A DNA stretch of 64,000 bases, taken from the NCBI GenBank assembly GCA_023421955.1, contig JAEZSE010000027.1, forward strand, positions 26,311-90,310, written 5' to 3'. The notes under the pieces were generated by a model. That model did not search any database. It was given only the letters and a program-made list of their open reading frames with translations, and was not told the DNA's origin. A program made the position numbers and the translations under genes. This document shows, in pieces, positions 1-9,214 of the stretch (positions within the stretch are counted from its first letter, which is position 1; each line of letters begins with the position of its first letter). The DNA is from Bacillota bacterium. GTDB taxonomy: Bacteria; Bacillota; Clostridia; Christensenellales; UMGS416.

Positions 1-129
1 TCATTGGGAATAAACCGGTGCAAGCGCCGCCATTGGTGTATGAGGTCGTTCGCTGATGGGTTCGCTATTGCTGACGGATTGTACTTTTCCTATTAATGTA
101 AGCTGGAATTCTTTTGCCATATTTACCAT
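1..129 (-). CDS. possible small protein, unknown function
   Basis: A short reading frame on the minus strand runs from an ATG at 129 (or 120) to a TGA at 1-3, giving about 39-42 residues ending in AALAPVYSQ. I do not recognise it. The start is preceded by a purine-rich GAAGAAATGG rather than a clear Shine-Dalgarno sequence. It would be divergent from ahcY, sharing an AT-rich intergenic region. Its size and lack of a family match make it a weak call; it could be chance. Confidence 0.25.
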   Translation of the reverse strand: MVNMAKEFQLTLIGKVQSVSNSEPISERPHTPMAALAPVYSQ

Positions 130-156
130 TTCTTCATATATTCACCCGCATTTAGT

Positions 157-164
157 GTTATAAT
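157..164 (+). promoter_or_regulatory. extended -10 promoter for ahcY
   Basis: A TATAAT hexamer at 159-164 is preceded by TGT, giving an extended -10 element (TGnTATAAT). No good -35 is seen at the expected distance. Transcription would start near 171, leaving a leader of about 50 nt with a small AGGAT/ATCCT hairpin, too short for a known riboswitch. Confidence 0.5.
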
Positions 165-220
165 AACAAAACAAGCATGTAAACATACAGGATATCGAAT
201 CCTTATAGCACAGGTGAACA

Positions 221-1468
221 ATGAATAATTACGAGATCAGAGACATTTCCCTGGCCCCGGAGGGTCACCGCCGTATCAACTGGGCGGCAGCCTATATGCC
301 CGCGTTGGCAGGCATCCGCGCGCGGTTTCGCGAGGAGCTGCCCTTGAAGGGTGTCAAGGTTTCCCTCTCCATCCATCTGGAAGCAAAGACCGCCAACCTG
401 GCCATTGCTCTCAGGGAAGCCGGGGCTGATGTGGCCGTAACCGGCTGCAACCCCCTTTCCACACAGGATGCTGTGGCGGCGGCGCTGGCGGAGATGGGGT
501 TCCCTGTCTTTGCCTGGCACGGCGCCACGCCGGAGGAATACAATCATCACCTGAACCGCACACTGGACATCGGCCCCAACATCGTCATCGACGACGGCGG
601 TGACCTTTGCGAGTTGCTGCACGGGCCGCGGGGTGAGCTGATTGGCGATGTGTTCGGCGGCTGCGAAGAAACCACCACCGGCGTGCGGCGGTTGAGGCGG
701 CTGGAAGCTGATGGGTTGCTGCGTTTCCCGATGATCGCCGTAAATGATGCCGACTGCAAGCACCTGTTTGACAACCGCTACGGCACCGGTCAGTCGGTGT
801 GGGACGGTATCATGCGCACGACCAACCTGCTGGTAGCAGGCAAGACCGTCGTGGTGGCTGGTTACGGCTGGTGCGGCCGAGGTGTGGCTGCCAGGGCCAA
901 GGGCCTGGGTGCCGATGTGGTGGTCACCGAGGTGGATCCGGTGAAGGCGCTGGAGGCGATGATGGACGGCTTCCGCGTGATGCCGATGATTGAGGCTGCC
1001 GAACAGGGAGATATCTTTGTGACTGTGTCCGGTTGCCGCGATATCATCCGCCGCGAACACATGCTCCGGATGAAGGATGGCGCGCTGCTTGCCAACGCTG
1101 GCCATTTCGACGTGGAAATCAACAAGGTGGACCTGAGCGGCTTGGCCGTGGAAGTGACGGAGCCCCGCAAAAACGTGCAGGGCTTTGTACTGCCCGACGG
1201 GCGTACGCTCTGCCTGCTCGGGGAGGGTCGGCTTGTCAACCTGGCCGCAGGCGATGGTCACCCGGTGGAGATCATGGATATGAGTTTCGCCGTGCAGGCA
1301 TTATCCGCTGAATACGTAGCGAAAAACCATCAAGTCCTGCAAAACCGTGTATACTCCGTGCCCAGGGCAGTGGATCGGCAGGTGGCGCTGGTGCGCCTGG
1401 CATCGTCCGGTGTACGGATCGATGATCTGGATGAGGCGCAAAAGGAATACTTGGGAGAAGAGGGCTGA
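221..1468 (+). CDS. ahcY: S-adenosylhomocysteine hydrolase
   Basis: This cytosolic enzyme splits S-adenosylhomocysteine into adenosine and homocysteine, relieving product inhibition of methyltransferases. The 415-residue length fits the family. The N-terminal substrate domain has SIHLEAKTANL and VAVTGCNPLSTQDAVAAAL. The NAD-binding Rossmann segment follows at VVVAGYGWCGRGVAARAKG, and the later GHFDVEI motif contacts the cofactor. The start is the ATG with AGGTG a few bases upstream. Only 4 nt separate it from the next gene, an SAH/MTA deaminase-type amidohydrolase, so the pair forms an SAH-disposal operon. The family assignment is clear; having both hydrolase and deaminase suggests two routes for SAH, which is inference. 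Confidence 0.95.
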   Translation: MNNYEIRDISLAPEGHRRINWAAAYMPALAGIRARFREELPLKGVKVSLSIHLEAKTANLAIALREAGADVAVTGCNPLSTQDAVAAALAEMGFPVFAWHGATPEEYNHHLNRTLDIGPNIVIDDGGDLCELLHGPRGELIGDVFGGCEETTTGVRRLRRLEADGLLRFPMIAVNDADCKHLFDNRYGTGQSVWDGIMRTTNLLVAGKTVVVAGYGWCGRGVAARAKGLGADVVVTEVDPVKALEAMMDGFRVMPMIEAAEQGDIFVTVSGCRDIIRREHMLRMKDGALLANAGHFDVEINKVDLSGLAVEVTEPRKNVQGFVLPDGRTLCLLGEGRLVNLAAGDGHPVEIMDMSFAVQALSAEYVAKNHQVLQNRVYSVPRAVDRQVALVRLASSGVRIDDLDEAQKEYLGEEG

Positions 1469-1472
1469 TCAT

Positions 1473-2768
1473 TTGAACACGCTGATCCGCAACGGTCTTG
1501 TTCTCACCATGGATGGGGCGGACACCACATATCAGCGGGGCGCGGTGGCTGTGAGCGGCGGGCAGATCACTTATGTGGGCGAGGAGACTGGGCTGCCCCA
1601 GGCATTTTCTGCAGACCGCGTTCTGGATGCGTCCGGCTCCATTGTGATGCCTGGATTCGTGAATGCCCACACCCACCTTGCCATGACGCTATTGCGAGGC
1701 TATGGCAGCGACCTCAACCTGCAGGATTGGTTGGAGAAAAAGGTCTGGCCTGCGGAAGACAAGCTTATAACAGGTGATTGCTTCTGGGGTTCGATGCTGG
1801 GCTTGGCGGAAATGATCCGCACCGGCACCACTTCGTTCCTCGATATGTATTTCTTCATGGAGGAAACAGCCCGCGCCGTGCAGGAAACAGGCATGCGGGC
1901 GGTGTTGAGCCGGGGCTTGATCGGCCTTGCTCCCACATTTGACAAGGCTCTGGCAGAGAACGAAGCGCTGCACCGCGACTTTCATGGTTCGGCGGATGGC
2001 CGTATCACCGTGATGATTGCCCCCCACGCCGAATACACCAACAACGAGGCAACAATCCGGCGGGTGGTGGAATCAGCCCACAAGCTTGGTTGCGGTATTC
2101 ACATCCATGTGCAGGAGACGAAAGCAGAAACAGATGCGTGCATGGGGCGCTATGGCGTTAGCCCCGTCAAATGGCTGGAAAGCCTTGATGTGTTCAGCCT
2201 GCCCACAGTGGCAGCTCACTGCGTCACTGTGGACGCGGAGGATATTGAGATTCTGCGCCGCAATGGCGTCAGCGCCGCCAGCAACCCCGGCAGCAACATG
2301 AAACTGGCCAGTGGCATCGCGCCGGTAGATGCGATGCTCAGGGCCGGTGTGAATGTAGCATTGGGCACCGATGGTGCTTCCAGCAACAACAACCTTGATA
2401 TGCTGGAGGAGGCGCGCCTTTGCGCCTTATGCGCCAAGCTGCGCGAAGGCGACCCGGCCGCATTGCCTGCCCGGGATTCACTCCGCATGGCCACAATCGG
2501 CGGCGCAAGGGCTTTGGGAATTGATTCCATCGCTGGCAGCCTTGAAGTTGGTAAAGATGCGGATATAATTATAGTCAGTGGCAGATCGCCTTCCATGCAT
2601 CCGATGATCGACCCGGTCGCCAACCTGGTGTATTCCGCGTCATCACATGACGTTTCCATGACGATGGTGAAGGGCAAGATCCTGATGGAGGATTATCAAA
2701 TTGTCGGTATGGACCTGGGAAAGATTTACTCTGAAGCTAACAAAATCTCAGCCAGAATCTGTGGCTAA
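1473..2768 (+). CDS. mtaD: 5-methylthioadenosine/S-adenosylhomocysteine deaminase-type amidohydrolase
   Basis: Metal-dependent amidohydrolase of the MtaD/TrzN group, expected to deaminate S-adenosylhomocysteine, methylthioadenosine or adenosine to the inosine forms. The N-terminal beta-sandwich leads into GFVNAHTHLAMTLLRG, where HTH provides metal ligands. Further ligands are in IHIHVQETKAE and VAAHCVTVD, and the distal aspartate is in VALGTDGASSNNNLD. I place the start at a TTG at 1473, because AGAAGAGGG lies just upstream and the product then begins NTLIRNGLVLTMDG like the family. The frame stays open farther upstream only by overlapping ahcY. The product is 431 residues. Substrate preference cannot be read from sequence; linkage to ahcY favours SAH or its adenosine product. 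Confidence 0.9.
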   Translation: MNTLIRNGLVLTMDGADTTYQRGAVAVSGGQITYVGEETGLPQAFSADRVLDASGSIVMPGFVNAHTHLAMTLLRGYGSDLNLQDWLEKKVWPAEDKLITGDCFWGSMLGLAEMIRTGTTSFLDMYFFMEETARAVQETGMRAVLSRGLIGLAPTFDKALAENEALHRDFHGSADGRITVMIAPHAEYTNNEATIRRVVESAHKLGCGIHIHVQETKAETDACMGRYGVSPVKWLESLDVFSLPTVAAHCVTVDAEDIEILRRNGVSAASNPGSNMKLASGIAPVDAMLRAGVNVALGTDGASSNNNLDMLEEARLCALCAKLREGDPAALPARDSLRMATIGGARALGIDSIAGSLEVGKDADIIIVSGRSPSMHPMIDPVANLVYSASSHDVSMTMVKGKILMEDYQIVGMDLGKIYSEANKISARICG

Positions 2769-2786
2769 TGGAAAAGAGGTGCCTGA

Positions 2787-4655
2787 ATGCGGAAAATGAG
2801 ACATTTATTTATATTGGCGATGGTAATTCTGGTGTTGCTTGCACTGACTGGCTGCGGTGGTGGCACGAAAGCTCCGGTTGCAAACGTGCCTGATGGCACT
2901 GCGTCAGTGCTTCCGCAATCCAGTGTGCCTGGCTATTTTTCCGTTGATCAGTCGGTTAGCGGCGGAAAAGACATGCAATACATCAACCTTAGAGACATCA
3001 AGGTGACCAAACAGGCCACAGATACTGTGATCCAGATGGAATTCAAAGAAGGCAGCCTGCTGCGTGATATGGTGGAAAAGCCCACCAACGGCGTGCCGAG
3101 ATACACAACACAGTGGATCCCCGGAGTTGACCGTCTGGTAATCAACATCAATGGGCTTGCGTTCTGGGATTACAAGGTTTACGATGACGAACTGAAGGAT
3201 ACACCGATTCAAAGCATTTTTGATCAGACGCCTGTGAACGATACCGAAACCATGCTCACCCGGCTCTATATCAACCTGAAGTCCGATGTTGTTTATAAGG
3301 TTGAGGAGAAAGACAATTTCCTTGTTCTCTCCATCAGGGCTTTACCGGAGGAAGTCAAGACCAGCTATTATGTAATGGTGAATGCTTTTGACGAATACAC
3401 CGATGGTATCGTGACCGACGAGGAGGGGCTATATCCCACCCGCTGCAATGATAAAGTCAATGTCACACTAATTTCCAGGCCATTTGGCACTGAAGCGGAA
3501 GCCAACGCTTTCATGGAACAAAAGAAATCCTCTCTGCTGCCCAAACTGCCTGGCAAGGAGATTATTGTCAAGCCCGTGAAGAGCGGTGAGCTTCCGGATT
3601 ATGACGAAAAAGGTGCGCTGACGGCTTATGAGAATGCCACGGTCACCCGACAAGATGGCCAGGAGAAGGCTGCGCCTGTGCTGATCACTAACGGCAAGCT
3701 GCTATGCTGGCGGCCCGATGGCATGGCCTATGTGTTTGTCAAGCCTTTCTTTATGGGCAATACGGACGGTAGCGGCTATACCAGTTATGAAAAGATATAC
3801 ATCAACGATTTGGCTACCAATACACCCACGCTGCTGACAGAATTCGACTATTCCAGCATTACCAAGGCGGAGTTTTCCGGCGATGGCAGATACCTGGCAT
3901 TTTTGGTCGGCAACGATGAAAGCCGTCTGCTCTGCATCTATGACTTCCAGAACAGCTCCAAGCAGGTAGCGACTGCGTCTGAGGCTGGCTTCGGCGCAGA
4001 TACTGCCAATTTCACCTGGGGTACCGGCGACAAGGCCAACACGATATACGCCATTACCGGCGAGGGCAACACGTTGCAGCTGATGAGCTATACCCCCACA
4101 GACAGCGGCCCAGTGGTGGAAACACTGGTGGAAAATGCCTTCACAGATGGATCAATGGGCTTTTATGAGAATAAGCTGTATTACTCCCAGTCCAACCAGG
4201 ATGATGCCACAAAGAGCGGCATTTTCTCCTTTGACGTGGCGTCCAGGCAAATCAAACGGGTTTGTAGCGGCGATTATTTTGAGCTGAATGCCAAAGCTGG
4301 CGCCATGGCGATCACCAAAGATGACAAGGAGATTCGGATTTACAGCATCCGCAGCAACTTGGACAAGTCCATCATCAAGGGCAAGGATGTGTCTTCAGTG
4401 GTATGGTCCAGCGATGGCTCGACGCTGTATTACCTGCTTTATCAGTATGATTACGATTCGGCCAACGGCGACCGTTTCATCCTGAAGCTGTATCAATACA
4501 ACACCAAGTCCAACGAGAGCAAGGAGCTCACAGATGTGGTGGAGGGGCAGTTCATACAGTCTGACAAGAGCTCTGAGTTGCTGATGGTCTACATCTATTC
4601 GCAGGATAACCGGTTTGTGCCCATTACCTATCGCATCACGGTGAATGAAAACTGA
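2787..4655 (+). CDS. large secreted lipoprotein, possible beta-propeller
   Basis: The 622-residue product begins with a lipoprotein signal peptide: basic MRKMRH, a hydrophobic run, then lipobox LTGC, so it should be anchored outside the membrane after processing at that cysteine. Residues about 60-200 form a beta-rich domain resembling an AMIN-type fold. Residues about 200-265 look SPOR-like, judged only from the pattern TSYYVMVNAFDEY. From about 290 onward, spaced repeats such as GKLLCWRPDGMAYVF and VVWSSDGSTLYYL resemble TolB/WD40-like propeller blades. It follows mtaD by 18 nt with an AGAGGTG ribosome site and ends before a strong terminator, so it closes the ahcY transcript. No enzymatic motif is seen; function unknown. 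Confidence 0.8.
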   Translation: MRKMRHLFILAMVILVLLALTGCGGGTKAPVANVPDGTASVLPQSSVPGYFSVDQSVSGGKDMQYINLRDIKVTKQATDTVIQMEFKEGSLLRDMVEKPTNGVPRYTTQWIPGVDRLVININGLAFWDYKVYDDELKDTPIQSIFDQTPVNDTETMLTRLYINLKSDVVYKVEEKDNFLVLSIRALPEEVKTSYYVMVNAFDEYTDGIVTDEEGLYPTRCNDKVNVTLISRPFGTEAEANAFMEQKKSSLLPKLPGKEIIVKPVKSGELPDYDEKGALTAYENATVTRQDGQEKAAPVLITNGKLLCWRPDGMAYVFVKPFFMGNTDGSGYTSYEKIYINDLATNTPTLLTEFDYSSITKAEFSGDGRYLAFLVGNDESRLLCIYDFQNSSKQVATASEAGFGADTANFTWGTGDKANTIYAITGEGNTLQLMSYTPTDSGPVVETLVENAFTDGSMGFYENKLYYSQSNQDDATKSGIFSFDVASRQIKRVCSGDYFELNAKAGAMAITKDDKEIRIYSIRSNLDKSIIKGKDVSSVVWSSDGSTLYYLLYQYDYDSANGDRFILKLYQYNTKSNESKELTDVVEGQFIQSDKSSELLMVYIYSQDNRFVPITYRITVNEN

Positions 4656-4665
4656 CACTTATATC

Positions 4666-4699
4666 AACACCCCGTTCCATCATGGGACGGGGTGTTTTC
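4666..4699 (+). terminator. rho-independent terminator after the lipoprotein gene
   Basis: A 13-bp stem (AACACCCCGTTCC paired with GGGACGGGGTGTT, one G-U pair) with a 4-nt loop is followed by TTTT. It separates the ahcY unit from the glycogen operon. Confidence 0.9.
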
Positions 4700-4756
4700 A
4701 TAATCTGAGATTTATCTGTTCAACACGCAGTGCAACTGGCTACAAGTGAATGTATA

Positions 4757-4765
4757 TGGTACAAT
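4757..4765 (+). promoter_or_regulatory. probable extended -10 promoter for glg operon
   Basis: TGGTACAAT is an extended -10 element 48 nt before the glgB GTG start. The -35 position reads TGGCTA and is poor. It is the best promoter-like sequence between the upstream terminator and glgB. Confidence 0.4.
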
Positions 4766-4812
4766 AAGCCAACAAATGACCACCATAAATCATCACAACC
4801 GGAGGGAACTGG

Positions 4813-6729
4813 GTGAACCGTGTGCCGGATCTGGATCTGCCCATTTACCTGTTTCACGAAGGCAGCAACAACCGGGCCTACGATCTGTTGGGGTGCCATC
4901 TTCTGGATGATGAGCAGAGCGAGGATGGGGCGGTGTTTAGCACTTGGGCGCCCCATGCAGTGGCTGTGTCTGTGGTAGGTGATTTCAACAATTGGGATCC
5001 ACTGGCAAATCCCTTGGAGCGATTAACCGGTGCTGGCTTATGGCGTGGCTGCGTGCCTGGTATTCGTGAGTTTGATGGTTACAAATTCTGCGTAACTACC
5101 GTAAAGGGTGATCGACGGCTCAAGGCAGACCCCTATGGGTTCCATGCGGAGACCAGACCCGGCACGGCTTCCAAGGCCTATCGTCTGGATGGATATGAAT
5201 GGGGCGATGGGGAATGGCAGGCTGAAAAGGCGTGCGCCAATCCATTTGAAAAGCCCATCAATATCTATGAGCTACACGCGGGCAGTTGGAAGACCTATCC
5301 GGATGGTAAGCCCTTCAGTTATGCCAAACTGGCCGAAGAGCTCATTCCCTATGTGAAGGATATGGGTTATACCCATGTGGAGTTGATGCCGGCCAATGAG
5401 CATCCCTTCGATGGCTCCTGGGGGTATCAGGCTACCGGCTATTTCGCGCCTACATCTCGATACGGCACACCGAAGGATTTCATGCGCTTTGTGGATGAGT
5501 GCCACTGCGCGGGCATTGGTGTGATTCTGGATATTGTGCCGGCCCATTTCCCCAAGGATGCCCATGGCCTATATGAGTTTGATGGCGAAAGCTGCTACGA
5601 GTATTCCGACCCAGCCAAACGTGAGCAGCCCGATTGGGGTACGATGGTGTTTGACTTCGGGCGGTGCGAGGTGATGAGTTTCCTCATCTCCAGCGCCTGC
5701 TTTTGGGTGGAACAATACCACATCGACGGCCTGCGGGTGGATGCAGTTGCGAGCATGCTCTATCTGGATTATGGCAGGAAACCGGGCCAATGGCGGCCCA
5801 ACCAAAAAGGTGGCCGTGAAAACCTGGAGGCAGTGGAACTGATCCGCCGGATGAACAGTGCCGTGCTCTCTGCTTATCCGGGCATTATGATGATCGCTGA
5901 GGAGAGCACATCCTGGCCACTGGTCACCAAACCGCCGCAGGATGGAGGCTTGGGCTTCAACTTCAAGTGGAACATGGGCTGGATGAATGATATGCTGCAA
6001 TACATGGTGACCGATCCTGTGATGCGGGCCGCAAGGCACAGAAACATCACCTTCTCATTCTTCTACGCCTTCAGCGAGAACTTTGTGCTGCCGATCTCCC
6101 ATGATGAAGTGGTCCATGGTAAACGCTCGCTTCTGAACAAGATGCCCGGCAGCTATGACGAGAAATTTGCCAACACACGGGTCTTTCTGGCGTTTATGAT
6201 GGCCCATCCCGGCAAAAAACTTTTGTTTATGGGCGCTGAGTTTGGGCAATTCATCGAGTGGGACTATAAAAAGGCGTTGGACTGGCATTTGCTGGAGTAT
6301 CCCCGCCATATGGAGCTTTCCCGGTTTGTTCGCGATCTCAACCGTTTTTATCTTCAGGATCAGGCTCTCTGGCAACTGGATACCTGCCAGGATGGATTCT
6401 CCTGGATCGCCCATGACGATGCGGCGCAGAACATCATTGCCTTCCGCCGGATTGCCCGTGATGGCAGTGAAGTGATTGTTGTGTGCAACTTTGCGCCGGT
6501 TGTTCGCGAGAAATATCGCATTGGTGTGCCAAAGCCAGGTGTCTATCATGAGGTGCTCAACAGCGATGCTCAGGATTACGGCGGCTGGGGTCATGCAAAC
6601 AGCCCGGCTAATTCCACAAATGTGCCGATGCACGGCTATCAACAATCATTCGTGATGACCGTTCCGCCGCTTGCTGCGGTGTTTATGAAATTGACAATTG
6701 ACATTGAGAAGGAGGTGCCATGCAATTGA
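4813..6729 (+). CDS. glgB: 1,4-alpha-glucan branching enzyme
   Basis: GlgB introduces alpha-1,6 branches into glycogen. The 638-residue GH13 protein has an N-terminal CBM48-like domain (VVGDFNNWDP). Its catalytic barrel carries NEHPFDGSWGYQ, the nucleophile aspartate in GLRVDAVASML, the acid/base glutamate in MIAEES and the third acidic residue in PISHDEVVHGK. The start is a GTG with GGAGGG six bases upstream. Its stop overlaps the glgC start by 10 nt, indicating translational coupling. It is the first gene of glgB-glgC-glgD-glgA-glgP. Confidence 0.97.
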   Translation: MNRVPDLDLPIYLFHEGSNNRAYDLLGCHLLDDEQSEDGAVFSTWAPHAVAVSVVGDFNNWDPLANPLERLTGAGLWRGCVPGIREFDGYKFCVTTVKGDRRLKADPYGFHAETRPGTASKAYRLDGYEWGDGEWQAEKACANPFEKPINIYELHAGSWKTYPDGKPFSYAKLAEELIPYVKDMGYTHVELMPANEHPFDGSWGYQATGYFAPTSRYGTPKDFMRFVDECHCAGIGVILDIVPAHFPKDAHGLYEFDGESCYEYSDPAKREQPDWGTMVFDFGRCEVMSFLISSACFWVEQYHIDGLRVDAVASMLYLDYGRKPGQWRPNQKGGRENLEAVELIRRMNSAVLSAYPGIMMIAEESTSWPLVTKPPQDGGLGFNFKWNMGWMNDMLQYMVTDPVMRAARHRNITFSFFYAFSENFVLPISHDEVVHGKRSLLNKMPGSYDEKFANTRVFLAFMMAHPGKKLLFMGAEFGQFIEWDYKKALDWHLLEYPRHMELSRFVRDLNRFYLQDQALWQLDTCQDGFSWIAHDDAAQNIIAFRRIARDGSEVIVVCNFAPVVREKYRIGVPKPGVYHEVLNSDAQDYGGWGHANSPANSTNVPMHGYQQSFVMTVPPLAAVFMKLTIDIEKEVPCN

Positions 6730-7922
6730 AAAAGGACTGCATCGCCATGCTGCTGGCCGGAGGGCAGGGCTCCAGGCTGGGAGTGCTCACAAAGGATCTG
6801 GCCAAGCCAGCAGTGCCATTCGGTGGCAAATATCGCATTATTGATTTCACACTGTCCAATTGCATCAATTCGGGCATTGATACCGTGGGTGTGCTCACAC
6901 AATATCAGCCACTGGTTCTCAATAATTACATTGGTAACGGCCAGCCATGGGATCTGGACCGTCTGCATGGAGGTGTGAGCATCCTGCCGCCCTTTATCCG
7001 CGGCAAGGCCGGCGAATGGTATAAGGGCACCGCGAACGCTATTTACCAGAATATGCACTTTATTGAAAGCTTTGACCCGGAGTTGGTGCTGGTGCTGTCC
7101 GGCGACCATATCTACAAGATGGATTACTCCCGAATGATAGAATACCATACCGAGAAACAAGCCGACTGCACCATTGCTGTGATCGAGGTGCCCATTGAGG
7201 AAGCCAGCAGGTTTGGCATCATGAACCTGAACGCCGATGGTTCAGTCTATGAATTTGAGGAAAAACCCAAAGCCCCTAAAAACAATATGGCCTCGATGGG
7301 CGTTTATGTGTTCCATTGGCCCACGCTGCGGGAATATCTGATCGCTGATGAGGCGGACAAGGCATCCAGCAACGACTTTGGGAAAAACATCATTCCTGCG
7401 ATGCTGAGACAAGGAAAGAAAATGTTCGCCTACGGCTTCAGCGGCTACTGGAAGGATGTGGGCACCGTGGAAAGCCTCTGGGAGGCCAATATGGACCTAC
7501 TGAAGCCTAACCTGTTAAATCTGCACGACAAGGACTGGCGGGTCTACTCCCGCAACCCGGTCAAGCCGCCCCATTACGCCTCGCCATTTTCTTCGGTTCG
7601 GCGGTCCATGCTCACTGAGGGCAGTTTCGTCTGCGGCACCGTGGAGGATTCGATCATCTTTCACGGTGTGAGCGTGAATGCCGGAGCTGTTGTGCGGCAC
7701 TCGATCATCATGCCGGATGCCGAGATAGAGGAGGGCGCTGTGGTAGAGTATGCGATTGTGGGCGAGGGAGCCGTGATCGGCGCTGGAGCACATGTGGGAG
7801 GTGCTGACAGTTCTGGAGGCATTGCCCTGGTGGGCAGTGGCCTCAATGTGGGGAGAGGCGCAATTGTAAAGGCAGCCCAAATGGTAGAAGCTGATATCGA
7901 GCCTCGGGCTCAGGAAGCTTAG
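6720..7922 (+). CDS. glgC: glucose-1-phosphate adenylyltransferase
   Basis: GlgC makes ADP-glucose from glucose-1-phosphate and ATP, the committed step of glycogen synthesis. At 400 residues it is of normal length. The N-terminal nucleotidyltransferase domain shows LLAGGQGSRLGVLT, FGGKYRIIDFTLSN and the metal-site motif VLSGDHIYKMDY. The C-terminal left-handed beta-helix has hexapeptide-like repeats around GVSVNAGAVVRHSIIMPDAE. It overlaps glgB and is followed 7 nt later by glgD; the two subunits are expected to form a heterotetramer as in Bacillus, where GlgD modulates the catalytic subunit. Confidence 0.97.
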   Translation: MQLKKDCIAMLLAGGQGSRLGVLTKDLAKPAVPFGGKYRIIDFTLSNCINSGIDTVGVLTQYQPLVLNNYIGNGQPWDLDRLHGGVSILPPFIRGKAGEWYKGTANAIYQNMHFIESFDPELVLVLSGDHIYKMDYSRMIEYHTEKQADCTIAVIEVPIEEASRFGIMNLNADGSVYEFEEKPKAPKNNMASMGVYVFHWPTLREYLIADEADKASSNDFGKNIIPAMLRQGKKMFAYGFSGYWKDVGTVESLWEANMDLLKPNLLNLHDKDWRVYSRNPVKPPHYASPFSSVRRSMLTEGSFVCGTVEDSIIFHGVSVNAGAVVRHSIIMPDAEIEEGAVVEYAIVGEGAVIGAGAHVGGADSSGGIALVGSGLNVGRGAIVKAAQMVEADIEPRAQEA

Positions 7923-7929
7923 GAGGGCC

Positions 7930-9060
7930 ATGATGAACGCGATGGGAATTGTATTCTCCTATGGCATTGAGGACAACCTGAAGGAGCTCACAGAAAAGCG
8001 GGCGATTGCCTCGGTGCCATTCGGCGGCCGCTATCGCATTATCGATTTTGTGCTGTCCAATCTGGTGAACTCAGGCATCTCAAATGTGGGTATCATCACC
8101 CAGAGCAACTACCAGTCCCTGCTGGACCATTTAGGCTCCGGCAAGGAGTGGGATCTGAGCCGCAAGCGAGATGGGCTTTTCATCCTGCCGCCCTTTGCCC
8201 GCAACACGCCAACGGCATCCAGCCCTGTGGCCTTCCGCGGGTGGCTGGAGGCATTGTCATCGGTGTATACCTACATCCGACGCAGTAAGAATCGGTTCGC
8301 TATTCTGACCGGCTGCGAAAGCATTTGTAACATTGACCTGGAGAAAGTTGTGGACCGGCATGTGGCAATCGGTGCTGACATTACCTGTGTGTATCGCAAC
8401 ACCGAAATCACAGCCTCAGATTCCCGCCACAATGTGATTTATGATGTAGCTGACGATGGCAGGATCCTGGATATGCTCTATCGCCCGGCGATGAATGGGC
8501 AGGCAAATGTAGACATGGGCATCTTCGTGATGGAGAAATCCTTTTTGGAAACGCTGGTGGCGGAGGCTGCCGCCCGTAACAATTTCAGCCTCTTTAAAGA
8601 TGTGATCCAGCGCCGGGTGGGAGATTACCGCATCTATGGCTGGAAACATGAAGGTTATGCCATCAAGGTGGATTCAGTGCGATCCTACTTTCGCGCCAGC
8701 ATGGAGCTTTTGGATCCGGAGGTTCGTGAGGACCTTTTCACAGATCAGAGGCCGATTTACACCAAAGTGCGTGACGAAGTGCCCACGCTGTATACCGACT
8801 CGGCGGTGGTGAGAAACTCGTTGATGGCCGATGGGTGCGTGATTGAGGGCGAAGTGGAAAACAGCATCCTCTTCCGCGGGGTTCATGTGGAGCAAGGCGC
8901 CAAGGTGAGCAACTCCATCATCATGCAAGGCAGCATCGTGCAACGCGACGTGCGGCTGAACTACGCCATTGTGGATAAAGACTCCGTGATCCGCGAGGGC
9001 CGGATGCTGATGGGCTATGAATCGCACCCGGTCATGATCGAGAAGGGCGTTATCGTTTAG
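7930..9060 (+). CDS. glgD: GlgD subunit of ADP-glucose pyrophosphorylase
   Basis: This is the non-catalytic or regulatory homologue of GlgC. It keeps the fold and GGRYRIIDFVLSN, but the consensus loop GxGxRL is missing at the N terminus and the GDH metal motif is replaced by GCESICNID, as expected for GlgD. Product about 376 residues. Two ATGs (7930 and 7933) are adjacent; the GGAGG at 7922-7926 is better spaced for the second. It ends about 155 nt before glgA, the longest gap in the glycogen cluster, where a secondary promoter could sit although I see no convincing one. Confidence 0.93.
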   Translation: MMNAMGIVFSYGIEDNLKELTEKRAIASVPFGGRYRIIDFVLSNLVNSGISNVGIITQSNYQSLLDHLGSGKEWDLSRKRDGLFILPPFARNTPTASSPVAFRGWLEALSSVYTYIRRSKNRFAILTGCESICNIDLEKVVDRHVAIGADITCVYRNTEITASDSRHNVIYDVADDGRILDMLYRPAMNGQANVDMGIFVMEKSFLETLVAEAAARNNFSLFKDVIQRRVGDYRIYGWKHEGYAIKVDSVRSYFRASMELLDPEVREDLFTDQRPIYTKVRDEVPTLYTDSAVVRNSLMADGCVIEGEVENSILFRGVHVEQGAKVSNSIIMQGSIVQRDVRLNYAIVDKDSVIREGRMLMGYESHPVMIEKGVIV

Positions 9061-9214
9061 CTTTATACAAAACCGACACAATGGCACCAGCCGCTGTTTG
9101 CTTTGTCCGTAGCGGGTGGAGCCATTTATGGTATCCTGAGAATGTGACGGCGGGCACATCACAAATTGTCAGTGCGGGTATATGATAGATAAAACCGCAC
9201 ATAGGAGGTGCGCC

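Noticed and set aside
171..220. SAH or SAM riboswitch before ahcY
   Set aside because: The leader is only about 50 nt and lacks the conserved cores of SAH or SAM riboswitch classes.
203..1261. Long minus-strand frame opposite ahcY
   Set aside because: It mirrors the codon structure of a certain gene on the plus strand and has a histidine/glutamine-rich, low-complexity sequence without family features.
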